Source: Seminavis robusta (Eukaryota > Bacillariophyta > Bacillariophyceae > Naviculales > Naviculaceae). From it: 64,000 nucleotides of DNA. This document shows positions 1-12,672 of this stretch, one piece after another (the first letter of the stretch is position 1; every line of letters starts with the position of its first letter). The notes beneath the pieces were generated by a model. The model saw only the letters and a list, made by a program, of their open reading frames with translations, was not told the origin of the DNA and made no database searches. The stretch covers positions 1 to 64,000 of the forward strand of contig CAICTM010000123.1 of the NCBI GenBank assembly GCA_903772945.1, given 5' to 3'. Both the position numbers and the translations under genes were made by a program.

Positions 1-1437
1 AAGAGAGAATGCTTGTTGAATTTGAGCATAGCAGAGAAAATGTTGATTCAGCTTGCTTCACCTTTTGTGCCTCTGAAGCATATCAAAAATGGAATTATGG
101 GTTTAACAGGTCATGTTTGTGCCTTTGAGCAAGATATAGAAGCCTTTGCAACAGAACTGCCCAAAATTCCCTCGCATGTTACTAGTCTACAGATAATCAA
201 AGTTGTTCAGGCTGAGATAGGGAGTGAGGCTTGCAGAGATGAACATTTCAAAGTCAGAAGAAAGAATGTATGGGATGCATTGAAATGGTTGAAGAAATAT
301 AATGTTGAATACAAGGATATATTACTGAAGGAGGAAAATCTGAGCTGGATTGAAGGTGAAGAGGGCCATTTGGAGAGCACAAACATCCCTACTGGAGAAG
401 ATTTAGAAACAGATGAGTTGAAGGCTTTTGATGTGAATCATGATCATGGTCCTGTTCCTAAATTGACACATCACTGCCGAGATCATGGTGGAATTCCTAT
501 TTTCGGGGTAAGAGATGAATCAAGTCGTGTTCACTTGTCCCAGGAAGACCAAATTATACATGATGGAGTTGAAGAATCTATTGCTAAATCAGCAAAGAAG
601 AAAAGTATTTCTTTGGCACATCCCAAGATTGCCAAGAATCCTATATCTGAACATGGGGATACAAAGATATTTGCAAGAGCTTTTCCATGGCTATTTCCAG
701 GTGGAATTGGTGATGTAAAGGATTTTGGTCATGATTTTTCAAAATGGGGAGAGTATATGTTATTCTACCAGGATGGAAGATTTGCCAGAGACAAATTATT
801 TAGTTTTTATGCTGGGAACTACATTACAAGGAATCGAAATGCTTCCAGTGGGAGTTGGTTTATGAAAGAGTTCAACAAAGGGGGTCCATGTTCATTGGAC
901 GAGTTACAAGAAGCAATTGCTGAGGGAGACAATCAATTTGTCAATCGACTCACTTATTTCACACGGAATGTAAAGGGTTCTACAGCTTTTTGGTTCCAAA
1001 AAAGGAGTGAGCTGTACACTTGGATTAATCATCATGTTGAGCAAGGGCATGGGGCACCAAATTTTTTCATAACACTGTCCTGTGCAGAGCACTTTTGGCC
1101 TGATATCATTCGATTAATAAAGGATCGAATGGAGTTGGCAGGATTGGACTCCAGCAAATGTGAACAAGGGGCACCTGGATTGAGTACATATCTGAATGAC
1201 TACTCTATTGTGATTCAGGAGTATTTTCAAGAAAGAGTGAAGATCTGGCTGGAGACAGTGGGGAAAGAAGTTTTTGGCATAGAGCATTACTGGGTCAGGT
1301 ATGAATTTGCTCCAGGTAGAGGTCAAATTCATGCACATTTACTGGCTATCACAAAGGATCGCAACACCGACTTTCATGAGGCGCGGGGAGCTGTGGATCC
1401 ATCGCGAACCCATTCTGAGTGTAGGACTCCAATGTGA
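1..1437 (+). pseudogene. Helitron Rep (HUH) N-terminal fragment
   Basis: The frame is open from base 1, so the true start lies outside the window; the TTG at position 13 is not a real start. The roughly 478-residue reading contains the motif F-F-I-T-L-S-C-A-E-H-F-W-P-D-I (about residues 355-370), matching the conserved F-T-L-S...W-P-D block of Helitron Reps, and G-R-G-Q-I-H-A-H-L-L with the two metal-binding histidines (about 440 and 442) of the HUH nuclease. The catalytic tyrosines expected downstream are not in this frame. In the family this enzyme nicks and rejoins single strands during rolling-circle transposition. The last 30 or so residues of this frame look like noise, because the homologous reading moves to another frame near 1400. 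Confidence 0.8.
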
Positions 1438-2065
1438 GAATGGTAAGAACAGAAGAGATGAGTGTATGTCAAATTGGGCAGAAACCAGGCTAGGAATTAC
1501 TGCAATTGTGGATGATTCTTTTTAAACAAGAAACTGTGGTAAATCAGATTCCCCATCGTTCAAAATGCACAGAATCTCACAGTTTTAAGTGTGGGAGAGT
1601 ACCATGGAAGATGATGATGCAATGAACTTGATGAACTATTGCCAAGTCCATGAATGTAGTGGGTTTTGTATGCGTGGGAAGACTGGGTAAGATCAGTCAA
1701 ATACCTGTTGAATGTAATGCCCATTAGGCACAGATCTCACAAATCTATGTAGCAAAAGTCGCAAATGCAGGTGTGGTGCAGGTGAAGAAAAAAAAAAGGG
1801 GAAATGTGATACACCCGGATTTCCATTGAGAGAATCAGCTGAAATCAGCCGGGAAGATAAAAAAGCATTCAAATTACATAAGCCAAGAAATCATGGCAGA
1901 GTAAACCAAACTTCCAAAGACATGATGCAAAGTTTGCGAGAGAGGCAAACTCGGGTTGAGTATAACATGTGTTATTTGATTTACAGTTGTCATGCCACCA
2001 TGAACAAAGAACAGATACACAAAGACTCACTACATCTGGTTGAACAATCCAGTAGAGTGAACTGA
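1..2065 (+). mobile_element. Decayed Helitron (rolling-circle DNA transposon), Rep region
   Basis: The stretch encodes the N-terminal half of a Helitron RepHel protein and runs off the left edge. It begins with the DUF6570-like segment found upstream of Helitron Rep domains, followed by the Helitron-like N domain with the HUH nuclease core. Coding similarity then continues in other frames: a segment at about 1590-1680 reads N-Y-C-Q-V-H-E-C-S-G-F-C, and about 1810-1960 reads T-P-G-F-P-L-R followed by P-R-N-H-G-R-V-N-Q-T-S. Both are typical of Helitron Rep proteins between the HUH motif and the helicase. The frame change near 1400 and several stops show it is dead. No helicase motifs or 3' hairpin/CTRR end were recognised, so the right boundary is only where similarity fades. 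Confidence 0.85.
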
Positions 2066-5000
2066 TTTATGTTTGTGGCATTACAAATCTTGCACGAAGG
2101 CTATGTAGAGCCACAGCCTAACAGCTTTTCACACAGATAAATACAAGCTCGGTAACCCAATGGAAGAAATTATATTGTTCACGAAGGTCTTCGATATCTG
2201 TGTTTACACAGAGGTGATAATGCAGATTTGAAAAGAGGTTTAAAAAGAATCTTGAATCGTTCTGAGGCTAACGTCAAAAGGAACAGATATGATTCTCAAA
2301 AACGAAGGAAGGAGCAGTGTGGTTGTTGTCACCACATTGGATTACTGCGCTCGCCTTGACCTCTTTGTTGGACGTCTAGAATCTGAGACTCTGAGGAAGG
2401 GTGACAGGAGTCAGTTTAATCAAGGAAGTGCCTAAAGTGAAAAGTTGACATGGCTTCCACAATCATGACGTGAGTGACACGACTGGTAGATTCCCATAGG
2501 CATAGGAGTGCAGATCATCATGACAAAGCAGAGACACCCAGTAAATCAGCACCAATTGACGCCTTCTGTCAAGGGCACTTATTACTCATTTTCCGTTCTC
2601 GAAAGAGGGAGTTACTGCAGCTATCACACACGAAACAAAGAAAGGCTTGAGCAATACGCCGACAATGTTATGTTGTGTATTTGACCAAAGTGGCTCATCC
2701 AACATTTTCCAGTCGAGACCAAAAAGTTAATGCGTATACTGGCATGTGGGGATTGGAGCGAACAGATACTGCACGTAGTAAGCCCTTGCAGGAAGGTTTT
2801 TTTTCCAGTGGACACCATAATACTTAGTGAAAAAGACGTGATTTGCCTTGGACAAACTTCATTTCAGATGCCTTAAATATGGTCCCCAGACTTCTATTCA
2901 AATGCAAGGCTGATGCAGTATGAAAGTGTGTATGCCTGTGCTTTATGCTCTTTACCTCACAACGATATTTTTGACGTCGTGAGTCAGACAGGTCTCCGCT
3001 TTGCAGACGACCTCAGCGCTTCACCAGCAAAAGAGGCTGGATCAATTCCCCACAGGACAATCAAATACGATTCGAGAGCGTGACTCGGAAAGAATCGTTG
3101 AACTGATACTCGCGCGTTTCTGTGGCTTGAGGTGGTAATGGGGTGCTATAGATCTCAGGAAATAGGGCCCGAAATCTGGTGGACATGATCGCGCACGATA
3201 AGCCTTTTCGTAGTCGTCCAATTGTCAGACGCTCAGGGCCACATCACAGAAAACGAGGACATCTGGATTAATTGACATGGAGAGGATAGCGATACAGGAA
3301 CAGCCATAGTTACCAGAAGTTGTTAGTCTCTGATCCTTTTCTGCCTGCAAACTTTGAGTTGCCGCATTGTATGGGCAGATTTGGAGTATCTACTAATGTA
3401 CGGTGATACAGTGTTTTTGGTACATCTATCTATCACTATGAGATCAAGAAACAAGGCTCAGAGCGCGGATATTTGCAGCAGACCAAGATTCATTAAGGTA
3501 GCCCTAGAGGTAATCGGACTAAACTGGCGCACGATAAGTTGCAAGAGATCCATTCAGAATTCGAAATAGATACACATTCCGAGATTAGTATTCCACAGAA
3601 CAAAGGTCAAGAGGTATGGATCTGGACAGTTTACGAATTGCGAGAACGACCTCTTTTGGAAGAAGGCCTAGCAATAGCTTTTTGAGGCCTTGAATGTGCT
3701 TCTTGTACACAGATTGAGCTGGAAATGGTTTCGGCTTTACTATGTGGAAGCAACTTTTACACTTACATGTTGAAACTTTGGCGGAACAACTTTTGCGAAA
3801 ATGACGACAAAGCGCTGGGAGTTACTGATCGGGAAAATTCAGTGCTTCTATTGAATAGCAAGTTACCTACGAGCATTATCGTAATCTTATGACAGGATTC
3901 GCAGTTCTAGAAGATAGCGACCACTCACAGTAGGCATGTTGCATGAAAATCCACTGCAACGTGGCAGGCTGCTAGTGACTGGAGCCGAGCACCTAACACG
4001 GAAGGTGGAGCAGCATTATTCACATATTGGAGCCGGTAAACAGCAACATTATATCTGGACGGTTGTTGACAGCCACCCAGAGAGTCCAGTAAGAAGGCGC
4101 CAACCTATAGCTAGACGGGAAGTAACGCCATGTCTCCCATATAAAGATTAGAAATTCTCCTCAACAAGGTTACAGATCTTAGAAAGCAACCTATCTATGA
4201 TGTCATATATTACCGACATGAACGCAATCTTGTTGACCATCGCCAGCTCCATTGAGGGTTATACCTACTGAGTGATCCGTGTGAATGGAAAACACAATTT
4301 AACTCGAAGGTGGTGGGAGTGAGCTAATGGAAGAATTGGGAAGAGGTGGTGTTTCACCATTGATGATTATGCGCCCGACAAGGCGATGACTATCAACTTA
4401 CCTGGAGTAATTCATGCAAGGTGCGGCCTTCGGGATGCTTGTATCTGATAAAGTGGCTTGGTAAAATGAACACACTAAGGGAATCACGAATTTCGTTTTC
4501 CTGCCTGGTGCCACAAACAAGAATTGATTCGCAAATTAGTGCCAAATCAGGAAAGAAGCTTTAATTGATCGACAGTAATCAACGAAGATGCATCGAGATA
4601 CTGCTACACCTTTCACAGTTTGAGCCAGAATTTGTGGACCTAAGAATGTTTCTGTAGTATGATAAGGAAGATCCGTTTGCTAATTTAAAGTCACTAATAA
4701 AACGATCTAAATGAAACTCAAGCAGAAGCATGCAAACTGAGTCCACTACGCGGAAGATATTGTTGAAGAAAATCTATGCAGAAATGCTATCACACTCTTT
4801 TTCTGGACAATGGATCACGCGAAATTCCGCTGGAATCCCGTCCATATATCTCCCGGTTGATGGAAACAATTCTCATGTCTTAATCACAGTTGATGAACCC
4901 AGTATCATCCTAATCCATACACGCAACATTGGTGCACTAGGTCCAAAGACCCGACTCAGAAGAGAGGGTAGCTAACAATTTCTAACTTCATAAGGTGTTG

Positions 5001-6840
5001 GCAACACTCAGGGCATATTCCAGAGAAACGTCGCGCGCTACTTCGCCATGTTATGTTGCTGCGGTGCCAAAGTATTCCTTGAATGGAACAAAATTATATC
5101 CATAACGCCTGCGATGGGGCTCCTCATAAAATTGTGGCCATGTGCGGTATTGGTGAAGAAGAAAGTTGTATTCTTTTGCGCAAAAGGCACAATAAATCCA
5201 AACATTGGGTAATGGACACCCAAACGTTACGGTTGCTTGTGTAGGTTTGAAGTGTCCCATGTTGTTATAGTTGAGTCCACACGTGGGATAAAAAAACAAA
5301 TATCCAAGTGGCTCAAATGTCATTGCTGATTATATTGAGGGAGTGGAGATTGACAAGTGCACACAAATGGGGCCACAGAATATCATTAGTTCAATTTCGA
5401 CGTATCTCGTGGTGATCTGTCCTGACCATATATCAGTCATTGGTCTCCTATACCCCCATACGCGGTAGACTCAGTTCCTTGTGATTTTAACTGTTGTTCG
5501 CGAACATACCTTCCTTTGGATCTTGCCTTTGATCGAACAATTCACAAATTCCAGGGCCTAACTGCAGGTCCAGTGGATGAATGAAAAATACCAAATATGT
5601 TTTCGTTCATTATTTGTGATCCGGATGCAAAAAAAGCAGAAGGTCGCAGTACATGCCTGTTTTATACTGCTGATTCAAGAGGCACTACCTTATGTGATGA
5701 TGAAGGCCTTGTTTCTGCAATATATTTCCGTTGAGAAAATATCACTACTGAACGCATTCAAGAACTCACATTAAAAACAGCCACAAATATTGAATATGTT
5801 CAGGTCAAACTCAGAAGGGATTGGGTTCAACACCTTAACAAAAACACAGTACACACTGGCGCCACATGGTAGTCCATGCAAATTCCAATCACACAAGAAC
5901 TTTTCAATGGAAACCATTTTGGCCTTGGGTCTGGAAATCAACATCTAATCCGGAAACCAACGAATAAACTATGAAGAGTTCCTTGTCATCAAGCCAAAAC
6001 GAAAAAAAATACCTACTCAAAAGGATATTGTCACCATGAGGACAAGGTGCGCGCAGCAAGACACACCAGCAAATCCTAGGGCCCAAGACAAAAGAAGGTA
6101 AAGAAACACATCTGACGCAAGCTGCGCACCAACCATAAACTACAATAAGAGCTAAGATAATCTCATGAAGTTCCCTAGTGCCATCAAACTAGGGAATAAC
6201 GAGTACTTCAGGTAAAGCTTAAGGTAAAATTCAGTGCCTCTTATTGCCCGTTCTTATTCGTGGGTGCTAAACATATTGAATCTTGGATGGCCTCGGATGG
6301 GAACTGCGTAATTCGAACTAACGCTTAACCCTATTACCTAGGTATCAATGTACTACGCTACTAAATCCAAATTTCTATGTGCAGTACATAGTTTGTACTT
6401 AATTAAATAACTCTTGCACCATCTACTTGAAAGATAAACTTACCTTATAATCTGATAAATGCCTCGACTATCTGACCAGCTACAACTTGTTCTCCTATGA
6501 GCATGCATCATTGACTTGATTAGTAGATCAGTCATGCTATACGGCTCATATTATACCTAGTATAAACGAACATCCGCTTAGTGCAAAATATAGATAAAAG
6601 TATTCCAAGATTCTGCCTATGTGTTTCAGCGATCTACTTGACCTACGATACAATATGTATCTATAATCAACGGCCAGTCAGGGTAGATATTTTCTAACTG
6701 TGCATATGAAAATGAAGTGTGACACTCTTCCACTCTCTTTTAGGCTTAGCCCGTTTCTGCATTACATTTCTCTAGCTATTAAGATATGACTAATGCTCAA
6801 TTCAGCTGAAATGCCAGAATGCTACAAAATTAGCTGTATA
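2066..6840. other. AT-rich gene-free stretch, probably eroded transposon DNA
   Basis: No reading frame above about 90 codons occurs on either strand and none shows a recognisable domain. The base composition is clearly more AT-rich than the gene island at 12.9-21.4 kb, with many short stop-interrupted frames. It follows the Helitron Rep remnant directly, so part may be decayed Helitron sequence, but I found no helicase motifs. Inference: old, heavily mutated mobile-element DNA. Confidence 0.5.
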
Positions 6841-7749
6841 CTCAACATGATAATTCTAGGCGCCACGACACCAGACAGACCCACACGGGGTTGACCACCG
6901 GCAGGGCAGTGTGGGTTGTGCACCCACTTCGCATGATGGTCTTACGGTTGCGTCGGTGATGACAAGGCAATCGTCTGGCCGTGGAAGGATCAGAATTAAC
7001 TCTAGAGCGGTGCTGCGTGTCGCTCATCGTCAGGAAGTGCCTGGGGAGGAGCACCTGTTTCATGGGCGCTATCTACAATACGTGTATTGGTGCGGTATAA
7101 TCAGCACCGATGCCACATCCGCTCCTCCACAAACATGGGACGAATGTAACTATAGAACATAGGTGTACGCCATTTCTACTGGTTTTCAATAGTAATCCGT
7201 ACAGTATGTCATACTTGAGGCATGTCCGATGATATCCCGTCATCGAAAATTATAAATCCTGATCTTTTCAAGGTTTGCTTTGAACCCAGCTCGTTCACGC
7301 CGTTGACCACCACCAACCACCAACAAGCTCACCAGCACATACTAGTACATTGAGTGAGAGAATGGGCAAGCAAACCTTTGCCATTGGTACAACATGTAAT
7401 AGTATGAAACCTATTATTAGTTATCGTACTGACTTCAACAACGGGTTACTCAATGCCAGCAGGTCAATGATCCCGCCCAGTTTCCGTAGATACCGGTAGC
7501 ATACGGAACGGTACCGAACGGTAGCTAGCTGTGGTGGCAGTACTTGGTACGGTATTGTTCTGAGATTGGTCGAGACAATGGCTACGGCACCCGAAACTCG
7601 GAAAAACAATGCTCCAGACAGTTCGAGACAGGGAAGGAAGGATGGTATCGATCATGCATCGTCAATCTTAAATTCCTTTCTTCTGATTGAAAGTGTGGTC
7701 TTGATGTCATGCCCTTCCCTTGGTCTGTACGCGATGGTACCGTGCCGCA
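6841..7749. other. Intergenic, no gene seen
   Basis: Base composition becomes GC-richer again after the AT-rich stretch. Only short frames are present (largest about 80 codons), with no recognisable domain. Short palindromic GGTACC-type motifs begin to appear near 7510-7555. Confidence 0.5.
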
Positions 7750-7842
7750 CGAGGCAACCAGAACTGTGGGTCGACTGATGACTCGACTCTGTCAAATATT
7801 TGGCATTCTCACTTTTTGCTGCATTTTATTGTATCAAATCAG
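7750..7842 (+). repeat. Dispersed ~90-bp repeat, copy 1
   Basis: Starts CGAGGCAACCAGAACTGTGG and ends near GCATTCTCACTTTTTGCTGC. Related copies lie at 8059-8145 and 43802-43885. The shared blocks are CGGCAACCAGAAC, CTGTCAAATAT and GCACTCTCACTTTTTGC. No inverted repeats were seen at its ends, so the class (SINE, MITE fragment or other) is open. Confidence 0.65.
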
Positions 7843-8058
7843 TAAGGAAATCAGCAAGCAATCCACGGGAACTGCCAAAGGACTCGCAGACAGCATTCTC
7901 AAATCTTGATGAGAACGTTCTGATCTGCACGTGGTCAGTTGCTCTACGTTTGTATAGTCGTGGACAGCACACTTGAACTGTTCGTCACGACGAAAAGGAA
8001 GAACACTCATCTTGGACTCGACTCTACTAAGCGAGACAGCCTTGTGAGCATCCACCGA

Positions 8059-8145
8059 CTCGGCAACCAGAACTGGCCTGGAGGCTTGCCTCTGTCAGAC
8101 ACAGTACTTTGGCACTCTCACTTTTTGCTCCATTTGATAGATCGC
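8059..8145 (+). repeat. Dispersed ~90-bp repeat, copy 2
   Basis: Begins CTCGGCAACCAGAACTGG and ends in TTGGCACTCTCACTTTTTGC plus CCATTTGATA. Same order of conserved blocks as the copies at 7750 and 43802. Lies about 300 bp from copy 1, possibly from local duplication. Confidence 0.6.
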
Positions 8146-8611
8146 TCTTTGTAACAACCCAGAACTGGATGTCAAACACACACTTCGGCTCCTTGATTGG
8201 ATTGGATTCCTGAGCATGTTCACAATGTCACGGCCATGGTTTCTTCTTGAGGGATACAATGTATCAAATTTATGAGCTTCTTTTGGAATCCGAATGGCAA
8301 GTGGTCGTCGCCCTGAATCGTAGGTTCTTGTGCTGACAAAGCGAACGATTCCATCGCAAAGATGAACCTGACAACCTTCGATGCAACGGGGGATAGGTCG
8401 AAGGGAGAAGCCGTAAAGGGATATCGACGTTGGAATCGATGCACTCCATATGGCATGTCCCTGCGGGCCTGGCCTCCGTTTCCGTTCCGGGCATTTGTAT
8501 CCTTTGAGTCACTTGGGATACTTCTTCGCGAGTCTCAGTCTTCGTAGCAACCTCCGCGTGGGTCGCAACAGTCGTTCTCTCAGCGCCGCAATTGTAGAGC
8601 TTGTGAGCTCG

Positions 8612-8769
8612 GCAAAGCATCCGCGTCAGGCTGAAGAGCACATCTGCTTCCTGCAACCAATCAACCTGACAATGAAGAGCTATAGGAGGTTCTACTAGAG
8701 CGTCTCATCACCAGGTTCGATCAATGGCGAGAAGCAAACAGAGTCTTCAGACTGACGGGGGTGCTTTGC
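8612..8769. mobile_element. MITE copy 1 (TIR GCAAAGCATCCGCGTCAG family)
   Basis: A 158-bp element whose left end GCAAAGCATCCGCGTCAGGC is matched in inverse orientation by GACTGACGGGGGTGCTTTGC at the right end, giving imperfect terminal inverted repeats of about 26 bp. The interior includes a block similar to the other four copies (CTGCAA...CACCAGGTTC). It has no coding capacity and is a non-autonomous DNA transposon by structure. Confidence 0.75.
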
Positions 8770-10559
8770 AGAGCGCACAGGCTATCCAAACGTGTGGGGG
8801 TTCTCTCTATCATGGTCCAAGTAAGTGTAGCGCAAGTGTCTTCATCGTTCGTTGGCTGGCAATGGCAATTGAGGAGAACGAGATTGTGATTGAAGCATTA
8901 CCGCTACCGCACAATTGTACCGGTACCGCACTACGAAGGCCGGAAGCAGCGTGACCCTGGCCGCCACTCGAAACTCACCATGGAACGTGCGTTATCTATA
9001 CCTACAAAAGCTTGCATCCTGCGGTGTACGAGCGGTGAGACATTCGGGTGAAGCGGCGTTCTCATCCAAAACCCCTCATGGGTCGACTGCGGTGGAACCG
9101 GACCACGATTCTTCCCGTGCGGTAGTGCACTCACACATCAAGCCCAACCCAATCCATGTCCCCGCTTTAGCTGGAGCCATGGCAGACCATGACTATTATG
9201 GGAGACATCTGATCAATGCAAGCAAAAAGATTCCAGGTATCCCAAGGAAGTGCTTACCGGTGAAAAAGTGTGGTGTCAGGCACTTTGGGATGGTGCTGCG
9301 GTTGATTGTTGAATGATTGAATCGATCGATTCCCGAATATGCGGGAATGAAGTGTCCCCCCCACCGTCCCTTCCTTCTTTGGCTCGAGAGGAGTGGTTTC
9401 CAGAGCCGTGCTGATCAGGTACCGGTACGGTAGAGGGCAGATGCTCTTTTGGTTCATATGGAAACTTTTGCTGATAGGGTGAGTTGTCGCGTTTGGGATG
9501 CGTCCCACGAGTAGTATCAACATCCGCGCTTAGCTTGATCTGCAGCAAAGGAGATCCGGTCCGATCAAGCAAGAAACACACAGTCCAACGGAATCCGACT
9601 CCATTTTGCGACGTTGTACATCTTGCCTTCTGTTTCGGGTTTCCTCACCCCTGAATCAATCCGACGTAAAGTAAATGCTGGCGCTGGTGGGGCAGCCAAG
9701 AAAGATTTCTTGGACGCCACACAATGTGAAGGCAGAACCGAATTGTTGCATACTGTAGTTGAACCTCCACCAAAATGTTTGATTGTTTTGTCAATTGATT
9801 GACCAGAGATGTGAAGATGTGGACTTCTATTTTGTATCAAGACGTGCAGTCTCTATTCGACACGGTTGATCATCGCAAGATGAATGCGACAAAGGAGTCT
9901 GTCGTCGTGTCCGACAGAAAGAGTCCAAATCCACTGGTTTTCGATAGGTTGGTTCAGTTTCATGGGTTCAGTTACCATTGCAACCAACCAACTGTTTCCC
10001 TCAGACGAGGAGAGCTAGAGCGAATCAGCCTCGATATTTGTTGGATTCGATTCCGAATCTGGTGATATCTTGCCTCACCGATGCAACGATACCCGGTTCA
10101 GCCGCGAAACTCCATTCGGTTGGCAATATTGTTGGATCACTGCATTACCATCCATGACGCTGTAACTCGGGTAGCTCAATCGACTGATTGCCGCCACCCG
10201 TTATAGGGTTGTAATGCAACGAGCGGGGCGCCGGAAACTGTAGCGTAGCTGGCCACTCCATCCATGATTTGGTTCCGTGCCTTCTTGAGCTAATTTCCCC
10301 TTCGTATGCCACCGCCCAAAACAAATGCACCGCTGCACAAGACGTGGAAGTGGAACCGAACCAGCGGTTGGCACAATTGCAGCAAGCTCAAAATAGCAAC
10401 ACCGGCAAAACGTTCCAAAAATGCCCAACCTGCTTGTATGTCCAGGGTCTCGCACTCTGTCCTGCACTCGGATGAGGAAAGGAAAAGGCAGTAATTCTTG
10501 TCAACTTGTATATAAACGAGATTTCAGAATCTCCCGATTTTCCTCCTATGCATCCACTG
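8770..10559. other. Intergenic, no supported gene
   Basis: Short overlapping frames occur on both strands, but none has a recognisable domain or a credible start. It contains scattered GTACCGGTAC palindromes (about 8920 and 9420). Confidence 0.5.
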
Positions 10560-10770
10560 GTGCATTCGTCACACAGACCGGTACGGCCCTCAATCAGATC
10601 ATCAAGGTTATCTCAGCAACCTGAATTCCCTCAGCCTCGTACTCAGCCTGGAAAGAGCGAAAGGTATCCTCTGTGAACTTTTGCTGGAGCTTCTCATTGG
10701 CATAATTGATACAAAGCTGCTCAAGCCCAGACGCCCAACAAAAGCTAGGGAAAGCATATCCGCCAATCCC
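10560..10770 (-). pseudogene. Myosin motor-domain fragment (pseudogene)
   Basis: On the minus strand about 45 codons read [17 protein letters not shown] followed by F-R-S-F-Q-A-E-Y and E-A-E-G-I-Q, the relay-helix region of the myosin head (family consensus F-E-Q-L-C-I-N-Y-x-N-E-K-L-Q-Q-F-F). The preceding loop, normally the G-F-E-x-F motif, is degenerate here (Y-A-F-P-S-F). After the G-I-Q block the similarity shifts frame and continues as [11 protein letters not shown], as in the myosin segment that follows. The rest of the roughly 700-residue motor is absent on both sides. This is a small stranded piece of a host myosin gene, broken by at least one frameshift. Confidence 0.7.
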
Positions 10771-11302
10771 ATTCTGCACCGCAGCACAGTGATCACACCG
10801 GGTGATGAGTGATGCTTTGCTTTGAGCGAGGATACGTCTATCAGAGCTCGAGCCTGCTCTCTGTGCGGACATGGTATCTCATGATTATCCCTGGCATCCC
10901 TGACATCTGTCTCCCCCGGACTCAGCCTTCCGGAGGTTGCTTCGATCAGCTCTCTCTCTCTCTAACTCTCTCCCTCTCTGACCGGGCAATGAATGAGGTA
11001 AAGCAAAGTGTCCCAGTTTGGAGTAGCGAGGACACCAACTTTTTAAAAGTGGCTAAAGCCGACTTCAATGCCAGGCCCTTGCTTCGTTCTGCTTCCTTTG
11101 GCCACATGACAACTGCGGTCAGACCTATCTCTTTCCGACGGATCTCTTTTCCGACGGACGCTTACTTACCCCGCGCCCTGGCCGATACAAAACAGGAACA
11201 CGACCGTGACACTCAGGCGCGGTCCTAACCAGCTATTTGCACCTCTTTCTTCCTCCCTTCGTTCGTGAAATCAATTTAACTGTTAAAATCGGCTTGCTTT
11301 CC
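10771..11302. other. Intergenic with a CT-rich tract
   Basis: Holds a CT-rich microsatellite-like tract at about 10951-10980 and no recognisable gene. A frame of about 130 codons from 10809 begins at an ATG but has no recognisable domain and overlaps antisense frames. Confidence 0.45.
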
Positions 11303-11387
11303 ATCCATTTCCACGAAAGCTGCGGTACGGCGAACCATTGATTTCACATTATCAATTCGCCGTACCGCAGCTTTCGTGGAAATGGAT
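11303..11387. repeat. Perfect 32-bp inverted repeat (long hairpin)
   Basis: The arms 11303-11334 and 11356-11387 are exact reverse complements. The left arm includes CCACGAAAGCTGCGGTACGG. The 21-bp spacer itself begins and ends with a 5-bp pair (TTGAT/ATCAA), so the stem may extend after a small gap. Such exact identity implies recent origin or selection. No transcription unit around it was recognised. Confidence 0.9.
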
Positions 11388-12551
11388 TTGGCTTAGAGCC
11401 AGCCGAGCTTCCGAAAACGTCAGTCGTCAGTCACCCAACGAATCCTGGTTGATCCACATCAATCCTGGTGGATCCACACACCAGATTCTGCCAAAACGCA
11501 ATCACCGTACGTCAGGAAAACTCGTGAAAATCGCATATGATTGTTCTTTGATAGAATCTCGTCGTGCATGAACGTGCGAACCACTGTATGTGGATAGGAA
11601 TAAAATCTTGATTCGTACAACTAAATAAATCGACGAAAATAAATGTGTTTCGCGAATGCACGGAGGACACACATGGCGAATGGATAGGACCTCGCCTCAG
11701 AGAGCGAGAGAGCGATGTGTTGCTAGGCCATGCCAACCACCATTTCCATTCGGACGGGGGTTTGACAGTGAACTCTGCTGATGCGAAGAACACGGTCCGA
11801 TTGAACCGAATGATGAATCATTCAATCGTTCGGCAAGAGCAAAATCCAAGAGTCGACCCCCCGCAGGTTCTGTCCAGCTCATTCTTCTTCTTCTGAACAA
11901 GGCTCGCCCCTGTCAATTCGTTCACCCCAGGTCCATGACTCGACTCTCCGCCTTCAGCTCTTTATGCTTCACACACCACCATCCATCTGCGAAGCGGCTG
12001 TCAAATCGATCGTTTTTACGCACAAGCTGGAGGCGGCCGCACTCACCATTCATGAAAAGCCACAAAAATTGGAGTACATACAGAACCGCAGTAGTAAAAC
12101 TGAGGAAAGCTTCCGATTTCGATGATCGCGATTAAAAGCCTAGCCTACAGTGCCAGCAAACTCGTCACTGATGAGGCAACGCGTGCCATTGAGTTGTACT
12201 TTCCTGCACATTGCTACTCGGAGTCGAGTCGAGTCTTGGTTTTAAATTGGAAAAACTGATGGACAAAGAGATTTAACAAACCTCCATTGAAGAGTATTCA
12301 AGGTTCGCTTGCACGCGTATCAATCACCTGGCCTTGTCCTACATGTACATTTCGCACATTGCGCACCACGGCTGTACCTGTACCGGTACCTGGTACCATT
12401 GGATGTGCAGAAATAAATGATCATGGACCACCTATGCTGATATGGCAGCCTCCCACCAGCCCATGCATACCTGTAACGGCACTACGTAGTAGCGGTACTA
12501 GCTAGTAGCTAGGGATGTCAAAATTTGAAGCTATTGCTCAATTGGCGCCCC
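11388..12551. other. Intergenic, no supported gene
   Basis: Only short frames without recognisable domains. Contains palindromic GGTACCGGTACC-type runs near 12370-12400 and an AGTCGAGTCGAGTC repeat near 12220. Confidence 0.45.
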
Positions 12552-12672
12552 TGTGAGAGCCTCTCATTTATGTCTCTGTGGATCCCACAAAGTCAAGCCC
12601 TTTGGCCCCCGATTCGTCCCCAAATTCCGCCTCATCTTTGCCTACTAAGCCTGGTCCCTCGCCTGCTTTCGG
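12552..12672 (+). repeat. Dispersed ~120-bp repeat, uninterrupted copy
   Basis: Contains CATTTATGTCTCTGTGGATC, CTTTGGCCCCCG and TAAGCCTGG. The same blocks occur in the same order at 44442-44535 and 44925-44985, where they are split by the 389-bp inverted-repeat element. This copy therefore resembles an empty site for that insertion. Confidence 0.6.

Noticed and set aside
2066-6840. Possible further transposon families (LTR-type or DDE) in the AT-rich stretch
   Set aside because: Fragments of suggestive peptides occur, but none carries a diagnostic motif, so no family is named.
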